The notes: generated from the sequence alone by a model not told the origin. A stretch of 64,000 nucleotides of DNA from Myrica gale (GCA_963930655.1 OZ005618.1:9942001-10006000), one strand, 5' to 3'; positions 12,310-25,439 are shown, numbered from the stretch's first letter. Numbers and translations: made by a program.

Positions 12310-12520
12310 TCAACAGGTCCCGCTCGAGCGCCAGTCGAGCACCAAGTCTCTGTCCAACTTTATCTTAGCCTCGCTCGAGCGGCTGTTGAGCACTATGAAT
12401 CTGCATGAAATCCCCTAATCCCGTTCGAGCACTTGTCAAGCGTTGGTCAAACGGGACGACTTTGTCTAACATTTTTCCTAGGGGCGCTCGAGCGTGAGTC
12501 GCACGCTGATCTAGCGTGAT
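12310..12520. repeat. Cluster of CGCTCGAGCG-like palindromes inside the LTR
   Basis: Four blocks of the form (C)GCTCGAGCG, a spacer, then GTCGAGC or a variant occur near 12320, 12372, 12422 and 12485. They stand out against the AT-rich surroundings because of their CpG-rich palindromes. Confidence 0.6.
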
Positions 12521-13763
12521 GATACCTAAAAACAGGTCACCAACAAATCTCTATCTCAACAACTTAAGCATGGTTTTTAGCTTGATTCATTTGACCAACA
12601 TCAAACCCACACAATTCATTACATACATGCATCATATTCCTATCTAATCTTATTTCACATGCATGATAATAATCCAACAACAACTACATTACCACTTCTA
12701 TGATCTATGATTCAAGCATTTCCAAAGGAAAAATGAACACAAGAAGGAAAAGCCCTTTCGGCCAAAACAGAAAGTCTTTACCAAAAGAAAACCGAACCCT
12801 AGCTTACCTTGAGGCTGGTCCCTAGTGATGACAAAGAATACCTAACATTAAGACACACATCGTTAGAGTCTAAAAGGAAAGAGAAAAGTTCAAGGAGGAA
12901 GAATATGGATTAGATTTTCCTTACCTTGATTTCCTCCTAGGATTTCAACTTCTTTCTATTCGGTTCAAGCTTCTCCTTCTACCCTATCTCTCGGTTTCTC
13001 TTTTGTGTGGCTTAAATGGGTTAAGAGAGAGCAAGATGGGTGTTGTGCTAAGGCTGAAGGTGAGGTGAGATGAGAGCAGCTGCTGGAAGTGGCGTGAAAG
13101 GTGAGAATGCTATGGAGAGATGGAGAGGGTTTCGGCCAAATGAAAGAGCTGAGTGCAATGAGGTTATGCGAAATGGGTGAGAAGAGTGAAGTGCAACACA
13201 GCTGAATGAACCTAGACTAGCTCACGGCAAGGGGGAAAAAGAGGGCTTCTTGTTTCCTCCGCCCATGCACATTGGCTGCATGGGCGGCAACCAATCATCT
13301 ACTTGCTATTTCACTTTTGTTTTCTTTTCTTTATTTTCAAAGCCTACATGTGGCTCCTCTAACAACCATTTCAACAAATCTCTTGCCTTTTGACTTCAAA
13401 CCCTACACATGAATCATCCACTTCACTTGACTTTCATTCATTTATTTATTATTTTGCTTCTCTCTCTTTCACATGGACTACTTTATAAGCACACTAACTT
13501 ATCATTTAGTTCTCTTAATGAGGCTTAAGACTACTTAATGGAGATTAAGGTTACATAATAAAGACTTGGGATAATCTACATGCATTAACATAGAATTTCA
13601 CAACCATAATGAAAATACTTAAGAAAAACTTATAGTTCAAGATACCATAATCAGTTTAATATCTTACATTGGCCAAACAACAACCCCTTAAATTTAAATC
13701 CAAAAAAAAATACATAGAGTAAATAGCAAAATGTAACATGAGGTCTCACATCCTCACCTCCTT

Positions 13764-14639
13764 AATAAAATTTTGTCCCCGGAATTTCTCTACCACCAAT
13801 AGTTTTGTCCTGAATGTGAGTGTGCATGACCATATGGATAGGGGCGAACATTCGTGCTTGCCCCACGGTGATACACTTGGCCGTATAAACCCTTTCTCCA
13901 GGAGAGTCTCTAACACATGATCGCAATTAGACTATTGAGACTATGAGTCTATGACAAGATCACTTTAAAGGAATTTCTTATGTATGCAGCATAAATGATT
14001 CCATCTTGATAAGTTAAATTTAGATGGGTCCAAACTGGATGTTTATTAAATCTAAAACATCCAATAACACTTGGGATGCGTTGAGATTTAATTTTAATTA
14101 TCTTTCTGGACTTATTTAGATTTAATCCGTTTAGATGGAATATTTTTTCGTCTTTAGCAACGTGATAATTAATAGTCAATCAACCATAGCAGCAATCTCT
14201 AAGTAATACCACCAAAACTCAGGCCCATATTGATTTGGCTGTCATTCTCCATCTTCCAAGTCCCAATAGCTACAACCATTGAGCTAGACAGGACTGCCCA
14301 ACATATAGCAGAAGGCCTTAATTGATACTGAGAAATATATTATACTGGAAAATTTTCCTGGTCTAATATTAGGAAACAACATGGAAGGAAACCGTAAAAT
14401 AGCCATTTACCTCAACATGATCGATCCTAGAAAATTAGCTACTTTTTCTCCTCTATGCCAGTAGTTATAAATCAAAATAAGACTTTAGATTATGGGCAAT
14501 TATAAGGCAAATATCAAAATTATATATCTAGTGAATACAAAATTTGACTACATATGTGAATATGAAGAATTTCGTTGACTATGATTATCCTGTCCTCTAC
14601 AAAGAAAAAAAACTTTGAATGTGCCTGCTCATAATACAA
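13764..14639. other. Spacer, no gene supported
   Basis: The first 150 bp are probably the 3' internal end of the retrotransposon. The remainder is AT-rich with no coding or repeat signal that I can defend. Confidence 0.5.
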
Positions 14640-15682
14640 CTAATCTGCCGCTGTGCTAGAGGGGATCGACTGATGATCCCGTTTTGACACAAAGCGTGTC
14701 GCCCAAACTTGTTTTCCATGGACTTTAAATTTTGTTATCTCCACACCTCCAAGAATTCGTACAACATCCGAAGGCGAATGAACGACCACACGTGCAAATA
14801 TATTCAGCATAGTCGGCCGAACGTCCATATAGACCGCCTCTACGCAATTCCCAAATCTCCTACATTCAGAAAAACAAACAGGGAAAAACAGAAGAAGTTA
14901 AAAAGGACTTTGCAAAATTCTATCGTCTTCTCATCTATAGTGTGTGTCAGTTGTGAGCAGTACCTCGTAATAACATACTTAAGTTCATCTTTTGTTACAG
15001 GGCGAGCTTTAGGAAAGGTCACGATCAGAGTTCTGACATCAGCGGGAATAGGAATTGTTCGAGACAAACTAGACGCAGCTTGTTCAGGCACCACAGGTTG
15101 AATCAACGTCTTGGACGAAGTTGGCTGGACTAAAGGCGCATCAAGAAGTATATAGGGATAGAATCCTTTATGCCTATAAGAAACCATGGGATAAAATCCA
15201 CGTTGGGGCTGCAAAAACGGTGTTTCATTGGTCAAATTTTTCGGAACTATATCCCTAAATGCTCTTGCACACACGTTCTTAATGAATTCGTCGACGCTGC
15301 TTCTCGCGCTTCGCCGATTCTGGTAAACAAACCTAAAAGAAAAATATTCGCTAACAAGGCTTCGCATTAGTGAGATCTGATTATCAACGTCTGTAAAAAG
15401 CGATGGATTAATCCCTTCTCTGTTCAAAAGATTTAAGCACATGATCGTCTCGTTGGCTATTGCATCAAGTAATGAATCTGGCAAAGATAGCACCCTCCAG
15501 ACAAAGTTGTTTGAGCCTCTTCCCTCGAGCCAATTCCAGAAGGCTACTATTTTCTGCGATTGGTTAGGGTCCACTCCCAGCCCGAGCACCAGGCGAGCGC
15601 ATATTCTGCGATCAATAGTGTGAAAATCTTGAAGTTGTTGAAGGTAAGGCAGGAAGCCATGATTGTGCTTTGGACGGTTCAA
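14640..15682 (-). CDS. Uncharacterised plant protein with C-terminal RRM-like region, two exons
   Basis: Exon 1 runs from about 15682 down to 14964 and exon 2 from 14859 to the TAG at 14640-14642. Joining AG|GTACTG to TGTAG|GAGATT gives ITRRFGNCVEAVYMDVRP and an open product of about 312 residues. Residues near 215-305 show an RRM-like pattern: strand TLIVTFPKA, helix VTKDELKYVITRRFG, strand CVEAVYM, strand NIFARVVVHSP, and a final GKQVWATRFVSK. The N-terminal part (LVLGLGVDPNQSQKIVAFWNWLEGRG) resembles a conserved region of unnamed plant proteins. The frame opens at TTG; the first in-frame ATG would drop about 80 residues, and a TAA lies in frame upstream near 15718. The true start is therefore either in an unseen 5' exon (a CCCTCAG acceptor lies near 15710) or has been lost. 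Function unknown; RNA binding is inferred from the fold only. Confidence 0.65.
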
Positions 15683-17508
15683 TGGTTTCTCACTTCTCCT
15701 GGAAGCTGAGGGTTTTTAAATGTCTGCCTTCTAGTCGTGGTTTTGGCTCAGGTAAAAAACAGCGGTGGGTTCTTGTTAAGGTTTTAGAGAAGTACTATGC
15801 GATCCTATATAATATATATAGAAGGTTGGGTTCTTTAAGTCGGCTAGATGCAAAAGGAATTCTAGTTTGTGTTGGTATGGTATAGGAGGAAGTAGCCAAA
15901 GACGGAGAAGGATTCTAACTTCTAAACAAAGGTTAATATTAGATCGATGTTGCTAACCGACCCTAATGTTGGAAACGTGACTGGTCTTTCTGCTACATCT
16001 TTGTATTCCCCTCGTGTTGCGCCGACTTCACCACCCATTTAACTAGCCACACTTGGAGAAAAAACATAAATGGAAGTTAAAAGTTTCTTAATGTTTTCGT
16101 TTGGCAAATATGGAAAAATTTTCCCGGAGAAGCAAATTAATTGCCATGGTCAATTGCGATATTGGGAACCGCAACTTTCTCACTTTACATCTGGAGCTGT
16201 TCCTCTGCAGGGGATTCGATCTAATTTTCTAGGAATAATATATTTTCCGCCTACTATTAAAATTCTTACACTATACACAATAAATTATTGATTTCATTAT
16301 CTTTAGCTCCTTAACTACCAATTATTTACACGAGAAAATATGAAGATAAAATCGTTGGGTCACTGAATTAAAATAACAACTTTTGTCCAAATTAATGACT
16401 GACGGTGCAAAATGTAAACGGTTGATAATTGAGGGATGAAAGTTAACAAAATCGATAGTTTAGAATGTAAAGTATCAAAACTTCAATAGTCGATAGAAAA
16501 AAAATATATTTAACTCTTATCATAATAATTAATATTGTATTTATTGTATCAATGCAATTGTTGAAATCCTTATCTCGGCTGCATATATTCAATTTTTTAT
16601 TTTTAATGCAATTTCAAGATAAATTGACAAAATTGTAACTGAGGATACAACCTATTGAAATCAAGAGTTCGTAGATGTAATATGACAAGAATAATAATTG
16701 ATTATATAAACTGTTAAGACCCCGTTAATGGATGCAAAATATACTACTACAATTAATTAAAATTCTATTTAAGGGATAAGTTATCACGCATTTCGTGTTT
16801 ATTGAATATGTGACGGTGCTTTCATAAAATTAACAAACAAAAAATAATATTATCACAATTTTGGCAACAATAGAAAGATGCCTGTCGCAGAACATGGCTA
16901 GGAGCGATCGTCGAATCAGCTGGTAGAGGCCCAGAGGGCCAGAACGGCTTAAAGAAGTACCTAATCCCTAATCTACCTTGCCAGCAACGGCACCAAAATA
17001 TCCTCCCTCAAATCCGTGTTTTTGCTGGTGACATGGTGACTAGTTCGTCCAATAGACAGTAGAATACTCCTATGATCATGCCCAAAGATGGCTGTTACAT
17101 TGGTTGCCCCTCCCTCCTTTTGCCTAAAAAACAAAAAGAAAAAAGCTAATGTGTTTTGCAGTGCAGGCCAAACATTTTTCTAAATAATTCCGACCAGTTA
17201 TCGAGGCCAAATCCATAATATCTTGTAGATTAATCGTTCGATCAATTTCCAAACAGTTGTTGAATGTCAACATTTAAGAAGTTTTGTGGATTAATCATCC
17301 ATTAAAGATACTGCAGATCAATTGTGCTGAATATACACTTAATCGTTGCAGCAAAATCAGAAGAGAACAAAAGAATTTCTCTGAGGCATACTTTCAGTGT
17401 AAGGCATTTTACAGTGGCAATTAATTTTGCCCAAACTCAAATTGCGTGAGTTTGAATGAGTCAAGATGTGTTATGAACAGCTGAAATACCTAATAATCCC
17501 TTGTGAGG
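15683..17508. other. Intergenic spacer
   Basis: Mostly AT-rich and non-coding. At about 16978-17000 GCCAGCAACGGCACCAAAA resembles, in reverse, the primer-binding region of Tat/Athila-type Ty3 retrotransposons. It may mark an old fragment, but no LTR boundary could be placed. Confidence 0.35.
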
Positions 17509-20500
17509 TTATTGCGAATTGGAAGGTGGGACGTTGGTGTACTTAGTACAATCAAATGGTCCGACCCCTTGGTTATTTTTTCTTTTCACCTGAGAAAACC
17601 AAATATGAATGAGAGATGTCAGTAAAATAATTCCTACACCAAATGCATTTCCTCCTCATATTGTATATCGATACAAATATGCCAGCTAGAATGCTTTCTT
17701 GACCTTGCAAAGTATGGGAATTGTGGGAGTGCTTAATTGAGTACCGCAAATTAGGTCAAATATGTTACAGAGATAAACTTGCTATTCAAAGTAACAGGCC
17801 ACAAAAATTGTAGCAGACTGCTTAGAGTAAGGATTATAATGGGGGGAGAAGGGGGGGGGGGGGGAATTGAAATTACCATTGACAGTCAGGAGTCCAAACA
17901 TTGTAGCTTTGTGGTCTTAATGACATCTTCCAATTATGGAATACCATGCAAAAACATGACCAATCACAGCATGCAACAGAATATAAGGCGGTTCAACTAG
18001 TTATTGAGAGTGACTACTGGATCGAGTAGCAACTGTTGCCGTTTCGTGTGCATATAAACCTACTTGCAAAATTCTAACTCAGTTTACCTGTCAAAATAAA
18101 TGTTTCATCATAAGGAGGTCACCCCAAGATCTGCAAATATGACCTTGGCTAGGAAGTGGAACCTTCCTTTTTTTTGTTGACACCATGTCACTTTCTGTTA
18201 TCTTTGCGATGTTGCTGTTATCTCTGTGCCCAGTTAACTTACTGTTATCTTTGCGCCCAGATTCCGGGTTTGGGATGTTAAATGCTCACTTTTGTAACTA
18301 AGGGCTGAGCCCTAACTATGTATAGCTCTTTGGGAAATATACTTACCACTTACCCAAAAAAGAAATGTTTCATCAGTACGTGATCGTTGAAGAAATCTGC
18401 CTATTTTCAACAGACTTACTAGATTTTTCAACTAAGCAACGCATTCACATATTTAGTAATGACCGAATCCAATCCATGTCACGTGAAAGCAACTTGTGTA
18501 TGAATTATTGGGCCATACCGGGGACCAAGGACTGGGTTCTGGTTGAGACTTGTCCGGGGGTGAGTTCTGTACGGCACCACCTTTCATGGTTAGAACTTCC
18601 TGCAGATAACTCTGTATGAGATGTCTACATCTAAACAACTATTAACGACAGACCATGAAGAAAATCACAAGCAGCGAATACCATAACATTCAAATGTTTG
18701 AAATTCTTCAACTATATCCATGATTTGATAAGTATATAAGGTTCAAATGGTATTAAATCATTGATACTACTCAACAACGAGAACATCTATCTGAGACAAT
18801 TATTCTAAATGTTTGGCATTAGAGTCATCTTGACTTTACCAGATTCATGGCAAAAAGTTAGTTTGATGATTCAAACTAGAGAACTAACCAAAAAGGTACA
18901 AACAAAACTAATATGGAAAGGTTTTAGTTATTCCTTTGCAACCATTTTATAAAATGGTAAAATTTCAAACTGGCCTCGGGCATAGAAGTAATATTATTGA
19001 TATCATTTTTAACTTACTCTGTATAGAAGAATACGTCTAACTTTGTGTTCACTAATATTTCAACAAGTTAATGCTACGAGTTGAGGAGAGAAAGAAGGAA
19101 ATATTTCAAATATGAGATGAAATCATTATCAAGAATCAACCAACAATAAGAACAGCATCAATTGGCATTGGAACACTCCCCCTCCCCTTCTTTCTTAATA
19201 GCTTAGTTTTCTGTAGGCAGAATCCTCTGGTAAATAGTACGCGACTTAATTTAACTTTTTACTCATTCACATCCAACCTATGAAACATGGAAAATGAATG
19301 TACGACTATAGACATCGACTTTAATTGAGGGCAATCCATGGGTTTGGCTTGATTGTAGATTTTAATATAAGTATTAATACGATGCTGTTGCACCCGCTGA
19401 TATATACACCGACATCCACACAAGACAGTAAATCCATTTACAACTCTATCTGTTCCAAGATATCCACAAAAGAGAGTGCACCCAAAGGACAACAAAAATC
19501 TGCGAACAAGACATTCAAAATATAACAATCATAACTAAATCTAGTTGTGTGTGTGGGGAAGAGAATTAATATACCTCTCCAGCAGCTTCAAATGCGGCTA
19601 ACCACTCATCAGAGAAGGGAGCAACATGAGGTGGAGGTTTTACCACAGCAGCATCTTGCTTCTTATCATTCTCAGGTTTTGTCCTGCCATTAGAAATTGT
19701 AAAGTTAAAGCTTCCTTCTGAGTTCCAATGGGGACTGAAGACACGATTCCTAAAAACACTAGAATGAGGGTATCCCAGGAAAAGAATATAGAAAAAAATA
19801 AAATCTAAGATAAAGGATAAAGACTTACAACTGTATTGCATCCTTTTCTTCACTGCTGCAAATGACCTGCTCCAACTCTTGCTGCATTTTACAGGTCTTT
19901 GAGATACTCGTTTCAGCTTGCCCCTGGAAACTTACACTCTCCAATACATCTCGACTTTCTGATGCCTGATCAGTTAAAACTGATAATCCCAATTCGTCGG
20001 TCAGAGAACATACTGCCTTTGAATTGTAAGTGGTGACTGCCTCTGAAATTTTATCTGTCCTCATTTTTGCAGATGAATCATACTCCAAAGAAGATGTTTG
20101 GCCTCTGAGGTCATTATCATGCCTGAATTTTGTATCTCTATAACACTCAAGATTGTCAACCGATGGTTCAATGCCAGCAGAACCTGTCACTCTATCCTCC
20201 ATGCCCAAGGACTTAGCCTTATGATCTGCATTCAGAACATCATCTTGCAAAGAACCCATCACTGCATCCTCTATATGAAAGCTCTCAACCTCATGATAAG
20301 CGCCCAGACCATCCTGTTGCAAAGCAGGGGATTCCTGAGAAAAGAGATTGGAACTTCTTGATTCATTTTGATACACATCATATAGTTCAAAAACACTTGC
20401 ACAATCATTGTCCTTTTTGAGTTCCTCAGATGTGGTGTTTGTAAGCAACAAGTGATTGTTTAAACACAAGGCATGATTACTATCCTCGGAAACTTTCCCT

Positions 20501-23500
20501 CCTAAAATGATAGAACTTTGAAGCTCAGGATGCCCTTGTTGGTCATCTGAGCGATCAACCACAATTAGGTACTGATTTGCTGGTGAAACACCTGCATTTA
20601 TACTGTTTTCACTATCAATTAACATACTGCCAGCTGGGTGTTGCACTGCATGTAATTCCTTAAACAGGTCATTGGATCCAACAATTTCTTCTTTAATTGG
20701 CTGATCCATGTTTTGAGATAGACCATTAGGGTTTTCCAAAACACTTCCATAAGAACCTTCAACTTCTGAATTTTCTGCAGTAACCCTGCAATTTGATTTT
20801 ATGGACCTTTCAAAAGACTGGCTCTTCTCAAAAAAAGTTTTATGATGATACTTATCTGGACTCTGATTCTCCTTGAAAGATATCTCAGTTTCAGAAGGGC
20901 AAGGCAAAATCAGCCTTGCTTCTCCAGCAGACTTCTGTTTGACATTGTGTCTACCACTCAACAAATCAGTGGGCACTCTTATGGTCTTCTGGTGACTGCT
21001 GCCAATGCCATCCTCGGGCTGAAACTCAGGGACCACACAGGTATCTATAGTCATCAAATTGCAATTTTTGTCTTCCACGTGTTCTTCCAGAACCGAATCG
21101 CCTATCCCAGAACCATCCCTAAATTGCAATGCAGGGCCTAGATAACATGACAGATGGGGATTTTCAAATTCACTCCCACTAAAATCCCCATTTTTTGGAG
21201 AAACATTACCAGTTAATTGATCTCCCTCCATCCTATCCAATTTGTACAGACTAACTTGACCGCAGAGGTCCATGTCATGTCCAAACTGTGAATCACTAGA
21301 AGCATTGTGGTTTCCAACAACCACTGACTTGCTGTCTGGCGAAAGTGACGAGACATCCTCGACATGTTGGCACTCCACTGACTTAGCAACATCATGACTG
21401 CAGTCTTGCATTGCAGGTGGTATCAGACAAAAAGCACTTAATCTTTTTGATTTACTTTCACAAACACCACTTGCTTCAAATGTACAAGACTCAATATTCT
21501 GTTGGAGCTCCAGTTGTCCTCCAAATCTTTCATTTACATCATCAGCAACCATTGATGGTTGATTGTCAACTGGAGAACTGCTCAGAATAGCAACAGACAT
21601 ATGGCCATCTAATGGCTGTGCTTGTGCATTTCCCACAATGGATTTGCTACTCATTCCATCATCTCGACTAGCTTCATCTTTTGCCAGCTGCAATTCAGTT
21701 TCACCGCATTTTTTTACTTTTGAGCTGAAATCTGCCATTGAATCAACTTTTAGGAAATCTTGGGAAGGTTCTCTATCCTTGAAGAAACTACCGTCGCTTG
21801 CTAATAACCTCTGATTCTCATGAGAAGTTTTATCATCTCTGCAGGTGAAAGGCTCCATCACCTCTGCTTGGCCACCAGATCCTCCCCTGGAATTATACGC
21901 AGCGCTTAACCTATCATCACTTGCTTTTGAACTCCTCGGTGTACTGAAACAACTGTCATCTCCAGAGTTGGACCCTGAAACAGTACCGTTGTTTGTAGTT
22001 TCAAAGTTATGTGGTTTGTCATCTACAACTTGGTGATCAATCGGTTCATTCCTCTCAAAAAAACCTTTATCTTTAACTGGACAGTAAAGACAAGAAACTA
22101 AAGGGTTGTTTTCCACTTCTGTCTCAATTAGATCTTGTTTTCTCATGCAAACATCAGAAACCTTCTTGTTCTCATTAGATTTCTCCAACTGTCCACAGCA
22201 TGCCCCCTGTAAGAGAATTTTCTCATCAAATCTCTGCAATTCACCATCATCAAGAATGCTATGAACCTGTTGCTGATTTTTCATCACTTCATCTCTGTTA
22301 TAATCCTCATATGGTACCTCCACTTCCATCTTCTGCCCACTATTCATTTTCATGACAGATTTCATTTTTTCAATTTGTCTATCTTGTGAAGCAAGGTTGA
22401 CAGTAGATGGAACAGAACAACCCAAACTCAGGCCTGAGACCTTCATATTTTCATGTGTTCTCACATTCTTGATTCCATTGGACATCTTCCCAGGGTAAGC
22501 TGGGGCCCTCAGATGTTGAGTATAGTTTATGGCGGAAGGTCTCCTCAAATTATGAGTATTAGACACTAATGGATTGAGTGGTTTGGAACTTCTCTGTAAT
22601 GGACCCCGCAAAGATTCAGCATTTGGCTGCAAAGCAAACATAATGAACAAGTGATCAGACAATTTGAACTGAATACTCAATAGCCATTCCCTTTGTTCAT
22701 GTCTTATGAACCTATTAGGTGAGACGATTGACATACCTTACCAAAAAAACCAAGTGACGGAGATGGCATTCGTAAACCTGAGGGTTTTGCAGTTTGAAGT
22801 TGTGCACGTTGCATGTTTCCAGCAGTATAGCAAGCATTTTGGGAGAGAGAAACCTCCGTTTTGATGCCTCCATAATCATGGCTGTTCGTTTCTTGACTAG
22901 TTGAAGGAAGTAATGGATCTCGAACGACCTCAAGGCCATTACTAACCAGAGGATGTTGTAAATTGGTTGATGGCTGTTTGTCTGATGTTGAAGTGACCTG
23001 TTGTTATTTCATTAACACAATAATGAATATATGATCGCTAGTAAATAAAAAGCTGCCGATAGGGTTCAAGAAATTATTAGCCTAGTCCTACAAGTTTCTA
23101 ATACAATGAACACAAATGCTGCTGCTTCTAACAGCTTCAAGTTCTCACCACATTCCTTCTAGATCGTCTAACAGATGTTCCAGTAGTTAAAAGTTTGTTA
23201 GCAGGACCAGCTTTTGGTATATTTTGTGCACTTCTAAGATTATCTAAGGCCTTTGATCCATTCTTCCTCTGAACATTAACTGCAGCAACAGACAAGGAAC
23301 AAACCAAAACAAAACAGTTGAACATTACATCTTATATGAAAAGTATGAGAAACCTAATCAACAGGGGGGTTGATGTTGTTTACAGGAGTACCTTGTTGAG
23401 CAATCTGATTCCGCTTTGAGTCACTTGCACCTAGTGTAGCACCCTTTCTAGTCCTAGAAGGCAGACATGAATCTGGCTTTGAAACAGAGACTTTAGAAAT

Positions 23501-25183
23501 TCTTGATGCTTTAGTTGCTGCTTTAGTTGTGTTCACATTAGCTGGCCTTTTTAGCGTTCAGAGAAGTCAAGGTCAATTCTTCTACCAACTAAAATAAATA
23601 GAGAACTACACAACAAAAACCACACAAAACCATCAAATTTCCCATAAGCAAGGATATGAAGATGAAGCCGATGGCCGAGGGCATCCACCATGTTTAGACC
23701 CACTTCTATTGACATCATGGGCTGAAAGAACCTTTTGCTTGGCCTAGAGATCACACATTTAACACAACTGCAGTAAGTTACATACCACACAAGTTTCATC
23801 CAATAAGAGTATTTGAAATCAACAAACATTGGAGAGCTTAAGCATTAACCACCACTTCCACAGAAAGATAAAAAAAAAAATACTTGTGATCTTCAAACTT
23901 GAGAAGAACCTACCGCAGAAGCTGGGGCCGCATTATCTCTAGCTGGAGAACGATGCTTTGGCAGTAAGTAACAACCACTCTTTCTATCTTCTTTCAGCGA
24001 ACTTGTAGACAATTCCTTGAATAAATTTTCTTCGCATGCTTGCAAATCTCGTGAATCACGTGTGCTGTCGAATTCACCAGACAAAGATTCTCTCCCTTCT
24101 TCGAGGATATCTGAAAGCATCTCCCCGCCAACCTTACTAAAACTTCCACTAAGTATAGATAGTTCCATGGGATTCAGCACACCTGGACATCCACAAGAAT
24201 TCCAGCTCAATTTTTCCAAAATAAAAAATCAACTTTGATAGACAGAGAACTTAGGAACACCTTCTTCAGTAGAAAAGGCTCGGTCCCATGCCAAACTTTT
24301 CCGCAGATTGTATCCTCCTCCCTTTTTCCTCCTTTTCATTTGTTGTGGCTCCATACTGAGTTTTGGCACTTCTGATTTGTTCTCATGACCATTCTCTTTA
24401 TCAATACAATCTATTTGCAATGAAGATTGTGGTTTTCCAGTATCCTCGCTTCCCTTACCCTCCACTGTAAAACAAGCCATCTATTACTAATTATACTGTT
24501 ACATGGTGGAGTAGAATCTCAATCACTCTGCTCCAACAACATAATTTCCTTCACCCCAGGAATATTAACCAAAAATGCTCATCTTTTCCTCTTAGATATG
24601 AAACGAATAAAGGAAAATTAAGGTTGACTACATTTTGTGAAGTGTGATGAAGTCCAAATCATTCAAACAAACAACCTTACCTCTAAGTATGGAGTACTTG
24701 CCAAATCCAGATGCGCGTAACAAATACAAGAACAAACATTTATCACGAAGCAGATTTGAAGTAGGAGACAGACATTGAAGTAAGCACATTCTGGGTAAAA
24801 TTACTGGAGCCTTCCAAATCTTTACGAAGAAGAAAAAGAGGAAGAGAACAAACCTCAAGGATAAATCAATAAATGCACATAGCAATGCTTACTAACACAA
24901 ATTGTACATAAATAACACCATAGAGAGCGAAACGACATGAAACCAACAAAAGATTCAGAGAAAAAAATCCAATGTTTGAAGTAACATGGAAGTAAGAGTG
25001 AAAACCCTAACCTGTTAGAGGACCAAGAGAATGAGAATCAACAGACAGCTTCGGTCCGCCGATTTGGAGAGGGGAGCACAAAAAATAGTTGTTGTTAATG
25101 GTCGAAGCGTCATCGTTTGGAATTTCTAGCAGCAGAGAATCGTCTTCGCCCGAGATCTCCAAGAGCGAGAGATCCGACTCCAT
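17509..25183 (-). CDS. Large serine-rich plant protein of unknown function, 11 exons, about 1,450 aa
   Basis: Exons on the minus strand: 25183-25012, 24464-24261, 24182-23914, 23743-~23650, ~23546-23392, 23279-23149, 22997-22737, 22626-19829 (2.8 kb), 19683-19575, 18599-18519 and 17589-17509. Phases agree across nine of the ten junctions; the exon 4/5 junction lacks a clear GT donor. The start is ATG at 25183 (MESDLSLLEISGEDD). Residues 80-82 form a KEN tripeptide, the form of an APC/C degron. Residues 106-126 form a conserved block, GGGYNLRKSLAWDRAFSTEE, running into GVLNPMELS. A basic serine-rich region follows (LLTTGTSVRRSRRN). The long exon encodes a low-complexity Ser/Asp/Glu-rich stretch with no domain I recognise. 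The C-terminus (PFSDEWLAAFEAAGEEVL, then NSPPDKSQPEP and WSPVKRKNNQGVGPFDCTK) is split over the last three exons and looks strongly conserved. No membrane segment or signal peptide is seen. A nuclear or cytoskeletal role is only a guess. Confidence 0.8.
17841..17864 (+). repeat. Poly-G run inside the last intron
   Basis: Six G, then AGAA, then fourteen G, on the + strand within the final intron of the serine-rich gene. The run could form a G-quadruplex, or be a sequencing and assembly weak point. Confidence 0.7.
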
Positions 25184-25184
25184 T

Positions 25185-25191
<7 letters not shown>

Positions 25192-25220
<29 letters not shown>
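25192..25220. repeat. (CT)n microsatellite in the 5' leader of the serine-rich gene
   Basis: About 14 CT units end 9 bp before the start codon, giving a GA-rich leader on the coding strand. GA/CT tracts are common in plant 5' leaders and core promoters. Confidence 0.85.
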
Positions 25221-25223
<3 letters not shown>

Positions 25224-25393
25224 GAAAGTGTCCTCTATAAGGATCGAATGGGTGGAGTTCCAGTGGAACTATGGAGTTTAAACGGTTGCTTTGGATTCCC
25301 GTGGAATTTTGTGTTCGGGTACGTGGGTGCATAATTTTTCGAAAGGTTTGGCAAGCGGGAAGTGTCTGGGAGGACGGAGACAATGACCACGTC

Positions 25394-25404
25394 CACGTGA
25401 TTGG
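25394..25404. promoter_or_regulatory. G-box (CACGTG) next to an inverted CCAAT box
   Basis: CACGTG at 25394-25399 is followed directly by ATTGG at 25400-25404, about 210 bp upstream of the start codon at 25183. G-boxes bind bZIP/bHLH factors and CCAAT boxes bind NF-Y. Spacing and position suit a promoter of the serine-rich gene; function is inferred. Confidence 0.45.
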
Positions 25405-25439
25405 ATCTGGTTTGGGCCTGTGGGGCCTTCGGCATTCGG

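Larger units (their letters stand above)
10790..13763 (-). mobile_element. Long LTR of a retrotransposon (Ty3/gypsy-like), minus orientation
   Basis: On the minus strand, a purine-rich tract AAGGAGGTGAGGA (13751-13763) is followed at 13750 by TGTGAGACC. This is the usual junction between internal region and 3' LTR in chromovirus-type Ty3 elements. Upstream of the tract the minus strand reads GAAATTCCGGGGACAAAATT, like the stretch after the integrase gene in Tekay/Del elements. The rest, down to about 10790, has no coding frame and contains two internal repeat families (11381-11520 and 12310-12520). The distal boundary is a guess from where the NPF 3' flank ends. No polyprotein was found beside it. 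Confidence 0.5.

Noticed and set aside
18160..18365. Possible LINE 3' end (GCCCTAACTATG region followed by an A-rich tail) in the last-but-one intron of the serine-rich gene
   Set aside because: The A-rich tail is short and no coding part or target duplication could be found.
25350..25365. E2F-like site (AGCGGGAAGT) upstream of the serine-rich gene
   Set aside because: It departs from the E2F consensus at the last position and stands alone; too weak to call.
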